From the NCBI RefSeq assembly GCF_000721105.1, contig NZ_JOEV01000003.1:186001-250000 (forward strand): a DNA stretch of 64,000 nucleotides, in the 5' to 3' direction. The first letter of the stretch is position 1; each line of letters starts with the position of its first letter. This document shows, piece after piece, positions 8,415 to 17,265 of this stretch. Made by a program: the position numbers and the translations under genes. The stretch comes from Streptomyces cellulosae. GTDB lineage: Bacteria; Actinomycetota; Actinomycetes; Streptomycetales; Streptomycetaceae. The notes below the pieces were generated by a model, which was not told where the DNA came from, made no database searches, and saw only the letters and a list, made by a program, of their open reading frames with translations.

Positions 8415-9193
8415 TGACCGCCATCCAGACGGCTTCCCCCTGGCGTCGCCAGCTGCCGGCGTCGATCCGCGCCCAGACGCTGATCCTTCTGCGCAATCCC
8501 TCGCTGATCGTCGCCGCGATCGCCCTGCCGCTGGTGCTGTACCTGGTGCTGGGTACCAGCGGGGGCCACCAGCCACAGCACGGGGTGCCCTACGCCGCGT
8601 ACACGCTCTGCTCCATGGGCGCCTACGCCGGCGGAGCGATCATGCTGCTCAACTTCGGCACCACGCTCGCCGTGGAGCGCGGGCAGGGCATCGACCGCCT
8701 CTTCCGGGCCAGCCCGATGCGGCCGTGGACGTATCTGGGTGCCAAGGGCCTGGTCGCCGTCGTGGTGAGTGCCCTCTCCTTCGTGGTGCTCTCGCTCTCC
8801 TCGGCCGCCTTCACCGACGCGGGGCTGGGCGCGGCCACCCTCGCGGAACTGGTCGCCCGGCTGCTGTTCGGCTCCCTACCGTTCCTGGCCATGGGCATGG
8901 CCCTGGGGTACGTGGCCGGGCCCGGCTCGGCGTCGCCGGTCGCCACCCTCGGCTACCTGCTGCTGTCGATGGCCTCCGGCCTGTTCATGCCCCTCTCCCA
9001 ACTTCCGCACGCGGTACGGGAGGCGGCCCGGGTGCTGCCCACCTACCACTACGCGCAGCTGGCGTGGGGCACCCTGGGCGCCGCGGACGAGCCCTGGACC
9101 ACCGCCGCGGCCTGGCTCGGCGGGTACGCGGTGGTCTTCTTCGTGCTCGCGGCCCGGCTCTACCGGCGCAACCAGGTGCGCCGCTTCGGCTGA
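8414..9193 (+). CDS. ABC-2 type permease, 259 aa
   Basis: The ATG shares one base with the TGA of the ATPase gene (TGATG), so the two subunits are coupled. The protein shows about six hydrophobic spans, beginning with PSLIVAAIALPLVLYLVL near residue 30 and ending AVVFFVLAARLY near the C-terminus. The order and length fit the ABC-2 family that partners DrrA-like ATPases. It is the last gene of the rightward operon and is followed at once by a strong terminator. Role: membrane channel for export of the cluster product. Confidence 0.88.
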   Translation: MTAIQTASPWRRQLPASIRAQTLILLRNPSLIVAAIALPLVLYLVLGTSGGHQPQHGVPYAAYTLCSMGAYAGGAIMLLNFGTTLAVERGQGIDRLFRASPMRPWTYLGAKGLVAVVVSALSFVVLSLSSAAFTDAGLGAATLAELVARLLFGSLPFLAMGMALGYVAGPGSASPVATLGYLLLSMASGLFMPLSQLPHAVREAARVLPTYHYAQLAWGTLGAADEPWTTAAAWLGGYAVVFFVLAARLYRRNQVRRFG

Positions 9194-9210
9194 ACGGCCA
9201 CGCGTCACGT

Positions 9211-9245
9211 GCGAAGGGCTCCCGGCCTCGCCGGGAGCCCTTCGC
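9211..9245. terminator. Strong bidirectional terminator between convergent operons
   Basis: A perfect 15-bp stem (9211-9225 paired with 9231-9245) closes a 5-base loop CCTCG. It lies between the end of the permease at 9193 and the end of the convergent LuxR gene at 9264. There is no T-tract, as is normal in Streptomyces. Confidence 0.9.
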
Positions 9246-9263
9246 GGTGCGCCCGCGCGATCG

Positions 9264-12239
9264 TCATCGTGTCCGGCCCGACTCCCTCACACGGCTCCCG
9301 TGCCGCAGCGGCAGTTGACGGTTGCGGACGGCGATCTGCTCGGCCAGCATCCTGCGTGAGCTGATGCCCAGCTTGGCGAAGACATGCGACAGGTGTGCCT
9401 GGACGGTGCGCGGCGAGGAGAACAGCCGGTCGCCGATCTCCCGGTTGGTCAGTCCCTCCGCCGCCAGGTCGGCCACCTGGCGTTCGGCGGGCGTCAGGCT
9501 CACCCAGCCCACGCCGCGCCGACGCGGCCCGCGCAGGCGGCCCGCGTACGCCGCCGCCTCCCGCAGCGACAGCCGTCGGCCCTCGGCCCACAGCTCCGCG
9601 AAACGCTCCGTCGGCAGGGCGGCCATGGCGTGCGCCCGGTCGGCGTCGCAGCGGCCGCGGGCCGGCCCGGGGAGGCGGCTGCCCAGGGTGGCACGCAGTT
9701 CCGAGGCGGCGGCGAGCAGGCGTACACCGTATTCGGTGCGGTCCTGTTCCAAGGCCAGTGAGGCCAGCGCCTCCAGCGACTCCACGGCCGCGACGGACAG
9801 CCCCGCCTGCACCCGCAGCCCCAGCGCCTGGTGGTACGCGGACCAGGCGCGGGCCGCGTCGCCCAGTGCCCGCGCGCAGTCGCCGACCGCCTGTTCCGTA
9901 CGGGCGAGCAGCACCGGCCGGGCGCCGGCGCGGGCGATGGCGTGGGCCTCCTCGATCAGGGTCCAGGCGGCGCCGGCCGAGCCTGCCGCCAGGGCGACCT
10001 CGCCGAGACCCAGGATCCCGGCTGCCGCCTGGGCCGCGGTGGTCTCCCTGGACACTGCCGTCACCTGGGCGAACGCCTTCCTGGCCGCCTCCTTGCGGCC
10101 GTGCGCCAGCCGGCTGCGCCCGGCGACGTCCATTGCCGCCGCGGCCAACAGCGGTGCGTCCACCTCGGCGGCCAGTGCCGCCGCCCGCTCCAGGCGTTCC
10201 TCCTCGTGCGTTCCCGTGTCCAGGTCCAGTCGGCAGGCCTCCGCGACGATCAGCGCCAGCGCACCGCGCGCGGCGGACTCGGCGGCCAGTGCCTCCGCTT
10301 CCTCGAGGGCGGTCCGCGCCTCGTCGAACCGGCCCTGCTGCCGGGCCACCCGGCCGGCCGCCGACAACGCCACGGCCAGCACCGTGGGAAGGGGCCCGCC
10401 ACGGGCAGCCGACACGGCCGCGGCCGCCGCCTCCCGGGCCGCCTCCGCCTGGCCGGCCTCCGCCGCCGCCATCGCGCGCAACGCCGTGACGACGGGTGCC
10501 CAGGGCGGGTCGGCGCCGAGCGCGGCGGCCGCGCGATCGATGCGGCACGCGGCCGCCTGCGGATCGGTGTGCAGCAGGGCGGCCCCGGTCAGCGCCTCCG
10601 CCCACGCCTGTCCCCTGACGTCCTGGTCCCGCGCACAGCGCTCCCGAGCCGACTCGGCGGTGGCCAGCGCCGCGTCGGGCCGGCCGAGCACACAGTCGAA
10701 CATGCCGCGCGCGAGCAGCGCGCGGGCGTACCCGGCCGGGTGCCGGGGCGGTTCCCCGGCCGAGTCCCGGGATGGCTCCCCGGCCGAGTCCCGAAGCCGT
10801 TCCCCCGCCGAGTCCCGGGATGGCTCCCCGGCCGGGTCCCGAAGCCGTTCCCCCGCCGAGTCCCGGGATGGCTCCCCGGCCGAGTCCCGAAGCCGTTCCC
10901 CCGCCGAGTCCCGAAGCCGTTCCCCCGTCGAGTCCCGGGATGGTTCCCCGGCCGGGTCCCCTGCCGCGGCGGCGTCCGCGCGGGCCAGTTGAGTCGTCAG
11001 CAGGGCGGCCCCCTCGCGTATCCGCCCGGACAGCAACCAGAACGGGGCGGCCCCGGCGGCCAGGCGCAGCCCGTCGCCGATGTCGCCGTGCTCGGCACAC
11101 CACTGGAGCGCCGCCGTCAGGTCCGCCGGGCACAGCCCCACCGGGTGCGCCAGGGCGTAGCGGACCCGGGTGCGCTGCATGGCCTCGGTCTCGCCCGACC
11201 GGGCGAGCCGCTCGGCGGCATACGTCCGGATCGTGCGCAGCAGGCGGTAGCGGGCCTGCTCCCCGCTGGGGTCGCAGGCCACGAGCGACTTGGCCACGAG
11301 ACCGGCGAGCGCCGGCAGCACCTCTTCCTCGGGCAGCGGCACCTCCTCCCCGGCCGGTTCCGCGGACTGCGGCAACCCCGCGCAGATCCGCTCGACGTTG
11401 TCCAGCGTGAACGACTCCGCGAAGACCGACAGCCTGCGCAACAGCACCCGCTCCGGTGCCGTGAGGGTCTGCGCCGCCCAGTCCAGGGTGCTGCGCAGCG
11501 AACGATGGTGCGCGGGACCGGTGCGCCGCCCGCCGGCCTGCAGTCGCAGGCCGTCGTCGAGCCGCGTCACGATCTGCGCCGCCGTCAGCACCCTCGTCTG
11601 CGCGGCGGCCAGTTCGAGCGCCAGCGGCAGACCGTCCAGCCGGGCGCAGATCTCCCGTACCTCCCGCGAGATCTCGGGCACCACGCCGGCCCGGTGCGCC
11701 GCGGCCCGCTGGACGAAGAAGGCCGCGGCCTCCTTCGGCGGCAGCGGCGGCACCGGGGAGACGGTCTCCCAGCCCACGCCCAGGCACTCCCGCGAGGTGG
11801 TGACGATCCGCAGCCCCTCCGGGCCTGTCCGCAGCCCCTCCGGGCCACCGGACAGCAGCCCGGACGCGAACCGCGCCACCGCGCCCAGCACGAGGTCGCA
11901 GTTGTCCAGGAGCAGCAACCGTGGCCCGGTGTCCGGCGCCAGACGTCGCGCGGCCCCGTCGAGGAGCTCTCCCGCGGTCCGCTCGTCGGGTACGTCCACG
12001 AGGTCCACGGCCGCCGCGACCGGACATCCGTCCTGCGGCCCGCAGGCGGCCAACGCCTGGGCGAGGCTGCTCTTGCCCACACCCGCCAGCCCGGTGAGCG
12101 TGACCAGACGGGCGTTTCGAAGCAACTCGCGCAGCCGGGCCAGGTCACGCTCGCGGGCGTGCAGAGCCGGCCCCGCCGCGATGGCGAGCGCGGTGTCCTT
12201 CGTACTCGGCGTACTCGGCGTACTCGGCATGCTCGGCAT
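9264..12239 (-). CDS. Large P-loop NTPase/LuxR-type transcriptional regulator with octapeptide repeats, 991 aa
   Basis: ATG 12239 lies four bases after the stop of the upstream permease gene, and the text MPSMPSTPSTPS begins there; longer readings would run into the permease. An ATPase domain carries the P-loop GLAGVGKS (residues 50-57), LLLLDNCD as Walker B and VTTSRE as sensor. TPR-like helices follow, and the C-terminus is a LuxR helix-turn-helix (LTPAERQVADLAAEGLTNREIG, residues split over the HTH). Residues 428-499 (10743-10958) are nine copies of an eight-residue unit, D(S/P)(A/T)GE(R/P)(L/S)R, inserted in the middle. This is probably the pathway-specific activator, as LAL/AfsR-type regulators often are. 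It is translationally coupled to the second exporter. Confidence 0.88.
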   Translation of the reverse strand: MPSMPSTPSTPSTKDTALAIAAGPALHARERDLARLRELLRNARLVTLTGLAGVGKSSLAQALAACGPQDGCPVAAAVDLVDVPDERTAGELLDGAARRLAPDTGPRLLLLDNCDLVLGAVARFASGLLSGGPEGLRTGPEGLRIVTTSRECLGVGWETVSPVPPLPPKEAAAFFVQRAAAHRAGVVPEISREVREICARLDGLPLALELAAAQTRVLTAAQIVTRLDDGLRLQAGGRRTGPAHHRSLRSTLDWAAQTLTAPERVLLRRLSVFAESFTLDNVERICAGLPQSAEPAGEEVPLPEEEVLPALAGLVAKSLVACDPSGEQARYRLLRTIRTYAAERLARSGETEAMQRTRVRYALAHPVGLCPADLTAALQWCAEHGDIGDGLRLAAGAAPFWLLSGRIREGAALLTTQLARADAAAAGDPAGEPSRDSTGERLRDSAGERLRDSAGEPSRDSAGERLRDPAGEPSRDSAGERLRDSAGEPSRDSAGEPPRHPAGYARALLARGMFDCVLGRPDAALATAESARERCARDQDVRGQAWAEALTGAALLHTDPQAAACRIDRAAAALGADPPWAPVVTALRAMAAAEAGQAEAAREAAAAAVSAARGGPLPTVLAVALSAAGRVARQQGRFDEARTALEEAEALAAESAARGALALIVAEACRLDLDTGTHEEERLERAAALAAEVDAPLLAAAAMDVAGRSRLAHGRKEAARKAFAQVTAVSRETTAAQAAAGILGLGEVALAAGSAGAAWTLIEEAHAIARAGARPVLLARTEQAVGDCARALGDAARAWSAYHQALGLRVQAGLSVAAVESLEALASLALEQDRTEYGVRLLAAASELRATLGSRLPGPARGRCDADRAHAMAALPTERFAELWAEGRRLSLREAAAYAGRLRGPRRRGVGWVSLTPAERQVADLAAEGLTNREIGDRLFSSPRTVQAHLSHVFAKLGISSRRMLAEQIAVRNRQLPLRHGSRVRESGRTR
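10743..10958 (-). repeat. 24-bp tandem repeat, nine copies, inside the LuxR-type regulator
   Basis: Nine in-frame 24-base units encode D(S/P)(A/T)GE(R/P)(L/S)R. The units come in two flavours, GERLR and GEPSR, that partly alternate, so the array likely grew by duplicating pairs. Each unit is highly charged and hydrophilic and is expected to be disordered or weakly helical. Copy number should vary between strains. Confidence 0.95.
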
Positions 12240-12243
12240 CGGG

Positions 12244-13119
12244 TCAGTCGGTGAGCCTGCGCTGCAGCGTCCGTACGGAGAGGGCGCAGACCAGCGCCGT
12301 GCCCACGGTGAGCACGCCCAGGTACGCCCAGGCCGGCAGGTGCGGCACACCCGGTACGAACGCGGCGCGCAGCGCCTCGCTCACGTACACGAGCGGGTTG
12401 GCCAGCACCACCCACTGCATCCAGCCGACCTTGTCCAGCGCGGCCCACGGGTAGTAGACGCAGCCCAGCATGGTGATGGGGACCATCATCACGGTGAACA
12501 GCGTGCTGAGCTTGCGCGGTTCCACCACCGTCCCGAACAACAGCCCGAGCGCGGCCATCAGCAGGGCGGCCAGGACCAGCACCCCGAGAGCCGCGGGCCA
12601 GCGGCCCAGGGACACGTGTGGCGCCTGCCCGGGGGCGTGCACATACAGCACGCAGGGCAGGACGACCAGGCCCGCGACGCACGCCTGGACGGCCCCGGCG
12701 ACGATCTTCGACACGCCGACCGTCCACAGCGGTACCGGTGCGAGCACCCGGTCCTCGATCTCGCGGGTGTACGACAGTTCCATCACCAGCGGCGTGGAGA
12801 CGGACATGATGCCCTGCAGCATGACCGCGGAGGCCACCATGCCGGGCACCAGGATGGTCGCGAACGACACACCGCCGGGTGCCGGGGTGGCACCGCCCCC
12901 GCCCTGGGTCTTCGGCATGACGTAGGCGAAGACGAAGACGAAGAGCAGGGGCTGGGTCACGGACCGCAGCACGAAGCCGCCGAGGTCGCGGCGCAGCACC
13001 CGCACGTCGCGAGCGAGCAGGGCGAGGAAGGGCCGTACCAGCCGCAGCGCCCGGCGAGCCGCGGTGGCGGGCGGGACGGCGTGCCCCTCGGAGGCGGCCC
13101 GGAGGATCTGAGTGGTCAT
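12244..13119 (-). CDS. ABC-2 type permease (DrrB-like), 291 aa
   Basis: ATG 13119 overlaps the stop of the upstream ATPase gene (ATGA). The sequence has about six membrane spans, with the ABC-2 hallmarks FVFVFAYVMPKTQ near residue 59, the loop MELSYTREIEDRVLAPVP and a conserved NPLVYVSEALR near the C-terminus. Family members export drugs such as daunorubicin. It partners the ATPase at 13116-14075. Two complete exporters in one cluster could mean separate export of product and intermediate, or one for import or resistance. Confidence 0.9.
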   Translation of the reverse strand: MTTQILRAASEGHAVPPATAARRALRLVRPFLALLARDVRVLRRDLGGFVLRSVTQPLLFVFVFAYVMPKTQGGGGATPAPGGVSFATILVPGMVASAVMLQGIMSVSTPLVMELSYTREIEDRVLAPVPLWTVGVSKIVAGAVQACVAGLVVLPCVLYVHAPGQAPHVSLGRWPAALGVLVLAALLMAALGLLFGTVVEPRKLSTLFTVMMVPITMLGCVYYPWAALDKVGWMQWVVLANPLVYVSEALRAAFVPGVPHLPAWAYLGVLTVGTALVCALSVRTLQRRLTD

Positions 13120-14075
13120 TCGCGGTACTCCCGTCCGGTCAGGGCTAGGAAGACCGTCTCCAGGCTGGGACGGCGTACGGACACATCAAGCACGAAAAGG
13201 CCGGCGTCCAGGCTCGCCCGCAGCACGGCCGGCACCACTCCGTGGAGGCGGTCGGTGAAGACCCGCAGCGTGGCGCCGTCCGCCTCGGTGCGGCTGACCC
13301 CGGGGATGCGCCGCACCGGCTCCAGCACGTTCATCAGGCTGGTGCCCGGTTCGTGGACCACGCTCACCACCGAGTCACCGCCCTTGAGGGACGTCAGTTC
13401 CTCCAGGCTGCCGGAAGCCAGCGTCCTGCCGTGGTCCACCACCGTGATGCGCTCGCACAGCGCCTCCGCCTCCTCCAGGTAGTGCGTGGTGAGGAGGATC
13501 GTCTGGCCCTCCGCGTGCATCTCACGCAGCATTTCCCACAGGTTGACCCGGGTCTGCGGGTCGAGACCCGAGGTCGGCTCGTCGAGGAAGAGGACGGCCG
13601 GGCGGGTGAGCAGCGCACGGGCGATCATCACCCGCTGGGCCTGGCCGCCGGAGAGCCGGTGCACCATGGCGTCGCCGCGGTCACCCAGCCCGAAGCGCTC
13701 GAGCAGCTCCTGGCCCCGCTGCCGGGCTGTCCTGACGGACAGCCCGGCGAACCGGCCGCGGAACTCCAGGTTCTCCAACGCGGTCAACTGACGGTCCAGC
13801 GTGTTGTGCTGCGTCACCGCGCCGATGCGGCGCTTGACCGAGACGGGGTCCGCGACCGGGTCGGCCCCGGCCACCCGCATCGAGCCCGACGTCGGCTGCA
13901 CCCGGGTGGTGAGCATGCCGAACGTCGTCGACTTGCCTGCCCCGTTCGGGCCGAGCAGGCCGAAGGCCTCACCCTCGCGGACCGACAGGGAGATCCCGCG
14001 CACCGCGTGGACCTCCCGGCCGCCGCCCCGGTACGTCTTGTGCAGATTCCTGGTCTCGATGGCTATGGCAGCCAC
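13116..14075 (-). CDS. ABC transporter ATP-binding protein (DrrA-like), 319 aa
   Basis: ATG 14075 has a GGAGG upstream. Walker A is GPNGAGKST (residues 42-50), the signature LSGGQAQRV, Walker B AVLFLDEPTSG and the switch TTHYLEEAE. The C-terminal third, ending RRPSLETVFLALTGREYRE, is the extension typical of daunorubicin-resistance ATPases. It is coupled to the permease at 12244-13119 by a 4-base overlap. Expected role: energise export of the cluster product. Confidence 0.92.
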   Translation of the reverse strand: MAAIAIETRNLHKTYRGGGREVHAVRGISLSVREGEAFGLLGPNGAGKSTTFGMLTTRVQPTSGSMRVAGADPVADPVSVKRRIGAVTQHNTLDRQLTALENLEFRGRFAGLSVRTARQRGQELLERFGLGDRGDAMVHRLSGGQAQRVMIARALLTRPAVLFLDEPTSGLDPQTRVNLWEMLREMHAEGQTILLTTHYLEEAEALCERITVVDHGRTLASGSLEELTSLKGGDSVVSVVHEPGTSLMNVLEPVRRIPGVSRTEADGATLRVFTDRLHGVVPAVLRASLDAGLFVLDVSVRRPSLETVFLALTGREYRE

Positions 14076-14163
14076 GGGCCGACACCTCCTTGGATGCTCC
14101 TCGCGGGCGCTCAGCCCGTTCGGTGCCTGTGCATGCGTGAACCCGCTCAGCCGCCGGTGCGGC

Positions 14164-14451
14164 TCAGCAGCGCCGCTCGATCGCGTCGGCCACCTCCTGG
14201 GCGATCCCGCGTTCGTTGCGCAGGCGCTGCGCGATGAGAATTCCGCCGCCGCCCTTGATCACCACGGTCGTCCGTGCCCCTGCCTGCCGCACCTCGACGC
14301 TGGCCGTCGTCAGGAAACCGCCCTTCACGACGAAGGAGTCCGGCTTGCCGCTCTGCTCGATGCTGTACTCCGGGCCCAGTTCGGTGCGCACGGCCTCGGC
14401 GATCTCGTCGAGGCCCACACCGGCGCGGTTGATGGTGACAGTCGTGCTCAT
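14164..14451 (-). CDS. Small protein of unknown function with C-terminal cysteine, 95 aa
   Basis: ATG 14451 (MSTTVTINRAG) is preferred over ATG 14466 because GGAG lies about six bases upstream. The protein appears to be a small alpha/beta fold: a helix EIAEAVRTEL, beta segments SFVVKGGFLTTASVEVRQ and TTVVIKGGG, then helices QRLRNERGIAQEVADAIERRC. It ends with a lone cysteine that could take part in metal binding, thioester formation or cross-linking. I do not recognise the family. It lies between the dioxygenase and exporter genes in the same direction, so it is probably a pathway protein, such as a carrier, chaperone, immunity protein or even a substrate. Confidence 0.7.
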   Translation of the reverse strand: MSTTVTINRAGVGLDEIAEAVRTELGPEYSIEQSGKPDSFVVKGGFLTTASVEVRQAGARTTVVIKGGGGILIAQRLRNERGIAQEVADAIERRC

Positions 14452-14556
14452 GACGCTCCGTTTCACCGGGGGGTGGTGCCGACAACTCTGCCGCGTGCGG
14501 CCTGTGTTGCGATTGCCGCGCGCTTTGCTGACGGTAGGCCCGGCGGAGCCCTCACG

Positions 14557-15558
14557 TCAGTACGGCACGTCCCCCGCGATGGCCACCCGTTCGGTGACCC
14601 GCGGTGCCGGGAAGTAGTCGTTGACCGCGTAGTGCTGCACCGCCCGGTTGTCCCAGAAGGCCACCGCGCCGGCCGTCCAGCTGAACCGCACCTGGTACTC
14701 GGGCGCCTGGAGCTCCCGGAACAGGTACTGCAGCAGCCGCTCGCCCCGCTCCGGCTCCATGTCCACGACGCGGTCGGTGAACACCGAGTTGACGAACAGG
14801 GTCCGCCGTCCGGTCTCCGGGTGGGTGCGCACCACGGGGTGGACGACCGGCGGGAACCGCTCCCGGATCCGCGCGACCTGCTCGGCGGGCACGAACGGCC
14901 CCATGGTCGCGGTGAGGTCGTGCACCGCCCGCAGTCCGCCCAGCTGCTCCCGCACGGTCTCGGGCAGGTTGTCGTAGGCCGCGGCGGCATCGGCGAAGAG
15001 GGTGTCGCCCGCCGCCCGCGGCCCCTTGAGCAGGCGTAGGACGAAGCCCATGGCGGGCCGGGGTCTGCCGGTCATGTCCACGTGCCAGGCGTTCTCGAAG
15101 CCGGCGTGCGCGGCGTCCTTGACGTACCGGGCGACGCCGGCGTCGGCGCCGGTGAGCGTGACCCTCTGCTGCTCCAGCTCACCCCAGTTGCGGGCGAATG
15201 CGAGGTGCTGCTCATGGCTGATCCACTGGTCCCGGAAGAACAACACCTTCCACTCCAGCAGCGCCCGGTGCAGCTCCTCGCGCACCCGCGCGGACAGCGG
15301 CTCCTCCAGGTCCACGCCGGTGATCTCCGCCCCGATCAGCGGGCCGAGCGGACGCAGCCGGAACAGCTCGTACGGCCGGTCCTCCTGCCCTTCCGCGAGC
15401 CTGCGCAGCAGCCGGGGACCGCCGTGCAGGGACCGTCCCGGACGCGCCGAGGGCGGCAGGGCGGCCCCGGACTCCGCCAGGTCCCAGGGGAGCGGCGGGG
15501 CAGTGCCCTCGGGGACCTGCTCGACGGCGGGGGCCGACTCGGTCATGGGGGCTGTCAT
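14557..15558 (-). CDS. TauD/TfdA-family Fe(II)/2-oxoglutarate dioxygenase, 333 aa
   Basis: ATG 15558 has GGGAGGAG a few bases upstream. The iron-binding facial triad reads H159-V-D161 (NAWHVDMT) and H309 (AVQHYAVND); R320 or R324 would bind 2-oxoglutarate. The N-terminal 60 residues are a proline/alanine-rich extension without a known role. Family members hydroxylate or desaturate small molecules, amino acids or peptides. As first gene of the leftward operon it is probably a tailoring enzyme of the cluster, for example beta-hydroxylating an amino acid residue. Confidence 0.88.
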   Translation of the reverse strand: MTAPMTESAPAVEQVPEGTAPPLPWDLAESGAALPPSARPGRSLHGGPRLLRRLAEGQEDRPYELFRLRPLGPLIGAEITGVDLEEPLSARVREELHRALLEWKVLFFRDQWISHEQHLAFARNWGELEQQRVTLTGADAGVARYVKDAAHAGFENAWHVDMTGRPRPAMGFVLRLLKGPRAAGDTLFADAAAAYDNLPETVREQLGGLRAVHDLTATMGPFVPAEQVARIRERFPPVVHPVVRTHPETGRRTLFVNSVFTDRVVDMEPERGERLLQYLFRELQAPEYQVRFSWTAGAVAFWDNRAVQHYAVNDYFPAPRVTERVAIAGDVPY

Positions 15559-15747
15559 TCTGTTCTCCTCCCAGGGGCCGCGGTACGCCCCTCACCCTCG
15601 GCCGGCGTGGTTTGGGCCCGCCTTGTCGGGACCTGCACCCCGGTAGGCGCACGGGCCGCGCCCCGCCAACCGCGGGCAAACCGCGCCGCAACCGCGCCCG
15701 GCGAGCATCGGCGGCACACAGGCGGCAGCGGGCCCGAGGAGGAACTG
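15559..15747. promoter_or_regulatory. Divergent promoter region between dioxygenase and CapA-like genes
   Basis: The 189 bases between two divergent start codons must carry both promoters. The sequence is very GC-rich and I cannot point to clear -10/-35 boxes. No ORF here has support. Confidence 0.4.
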
Positions 15748-17130
15748 ATGGCCGAGCGGACGGCGACAAGCGGCACAGCGAGTGCGGGCAGGGGGCTCAG
15801 CGTCGCGCTGGCCGGCGACTGGATGGCCACACGCGGCGCGGTCTTCGGCGACTCGGACCGCGCGCAGTCCCTGCGAACCGTCCTGGCCCGTGCCGACTTC
15901 GCCTTCGCCAATCTGGAGGTGGCCGCCGGCGACTGGCAGGGGCACCCCGTCCGCGATCCCTGGGGCTCCACCCTCGCGGCGGGCACCCACGTTCTCGACG
16001 GCTTGCGTGACGCGGGCATCACGATGGTCTCGTGCGCCAACAACCACGCCATGGACATGGGCGCCGAGGGCCTGCTCGCGCGGCTGCGCGGGCTCGCCGA
16101 CCGGGGGGTGGCCGCGGCCGGCGCCGGAGCCGACCTCACCACCGCCCGCATGCCCGCGTACGTCGACCGACCGGCCGGCAGCGCCGCGCTCATCGCCTGC
16201 ACCGCCAGCTACGCGCAGGGCCAGGAGGCCGCGCCGACCGGCCTGCAACTGCCCGGGCGCCCCGGCATCAGCCCGCTGCGGCACCGTCGGATCATCGACG
16301 TCACCGCCGAGCAGCTGGCCGTGCTGCGCGCCGTCGACCGGGAGAGCGGCCTGGCCGCGGGGCGTGCCGGCCTCGTCGCCATGATGGGCACCGACCCCTG
16401 GGGCGAGGACGCCGACCCCTATCCCTTCGTCGGCGGACTCTTCCGCGCCGGCGAAACACCGGGAATCTCCACGCACGTGGACGAACAGGACCTCTCCGCG
16501 ATCCTGCCGTGGGTGCGTGAGGCACGCCGGCGCAGCGATCTGGTGGTGGTGAGCGTGCACTCGCACGAGTCGGGCGGCAGCCCGCTGGAACCGGCCGCGT
16601 TCCTGCGCGCCTTCGCCCACGCCGTGATCGAGGCGGGGGCGGACATGGTGGTGGGGCACGGCCCGCACCGGCTGCGCGGCATCGAAGTGCACCGGGGGCG
16701 CCCGGTCTTCCACAGCCTCGGCAATCTCGTCAGCCAGATCGAGCTGACCGAACGGCTTCCCGCGGAGGACTACGCGAAGGTGTCGTCGAACGGACCGCTC
16801 ACCCCCTTCGGATTCTTCAACGCCCGCAGTCTGGCCGACACCCGCGGCTTCGGCGTCCACAGCGAGTACTGGGAGACCGTCGTGCCGGTCGTCACCACCG
16901 CACCGCCCGCCGACGACGCCGGCCGCCACCGCCTCGCCCTGGTGGAACTCCACCCGGTGACCCTGGGTTTCGGCCTGCCTGCCCACCGCCGGGGCCGGCC
17001 CGAGAGGGCCCGGCCCGCCGACGGTCACCGCATTCTCAAGGAACTCGGCGAACTGTCCGCTCCCTTCGGCACGGCGCTGGAGATCACCGAGGGGCCGCAC
17101 GGCCCGGTGGGGCTCCTGCCGCTGCGCTGA
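15748..17130 (+). CDS. CapA-like (PGA_cap) metallophosphatase-fold protein, 460 aa
   Basis: ATG 15748 follows GAGGAGG at 15735-15741. Motifs of the CapA fold are seen in order: ALAGDWM near residue 17, the NLEV segment, SCANNHAMDMG, VHSHESGG, and GHGPHRLRGIEV with HSLGN. These resemble the metal-binding loops of calcineurin-like phosphatases. CapA proteins are best known from poly-gamma-glutamate capsule synthesis but recur in natural-product clusters, where their reaction is mostly unknown. No signal peptide or transmembrane anchor is present, unlike capsule CapA, so it is probably cytoplasmic. It diverges from the dioxygenase gene with a 189-bp shared promoter region. Confidence 0.85.
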   Translation: MAERTATSGTASAGRGLSVALAGDWMATRGAVFGDSDRAQSLRTVLARADFAFANLEVAAGDWQGHPVRDPWGSTLAAGTHVLDGLRDAGITMVSCANNHAMDMGAEGLLARLRGLADRGVAAAGAGADLTTARMPAYVDRPAGSAALIACTASYAQGQEAAPTGLQLPGRPGISPLRHRRIIDVTAEQLAVLRAVDRESGLAAGRAGLVAMMGTDPWGEDADPYPFVGGLFRAGETPGISTHVDEQDLSAILPWVREARRRSDLVVVSVHSHESGGSPLEPAAFLRAFAHAVIEAGADMVVGHGPHRLRGIEVHRGRPVFHSLGNLVSQIELTERLPAEDYAKVSSNGPLTPFGFFNARSLADTRGFGVHSEYWETVVPVVTTAPPADDAGRHRLALVELHPVTLGFGLPAHRRGRPERARPADGHRILKELGELSAPFGTALEITEGPHGPVGLLPLR

Positions 17131-17265
17131 CCCGAAGCCGCACGTATACCGATGTATCGCACAAGTACTGCTCCATACCGGTCAGTTACCGCATACCAGG
17201 CCAGGTGCAGCCGGCATCCGTGAAGGTCTCCTCGACAGCACGTCCCAGCCGAAGGAGAACTCCCC

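Noticed and set aside
10743..10958. Considered as a CRISPR array because of regular repeats
   Set aside because: Units are 24 bases without spacers, in frame, and inside a protein gene. No CRISPR array was seen in the window.
9205..12027. Minus-strand frame of 940 aa in another phase of the regulator gene
   Set aside because: Arginine/glycine-rich shadow; the overlapping phase contains the P-loop and LuxR motifs.
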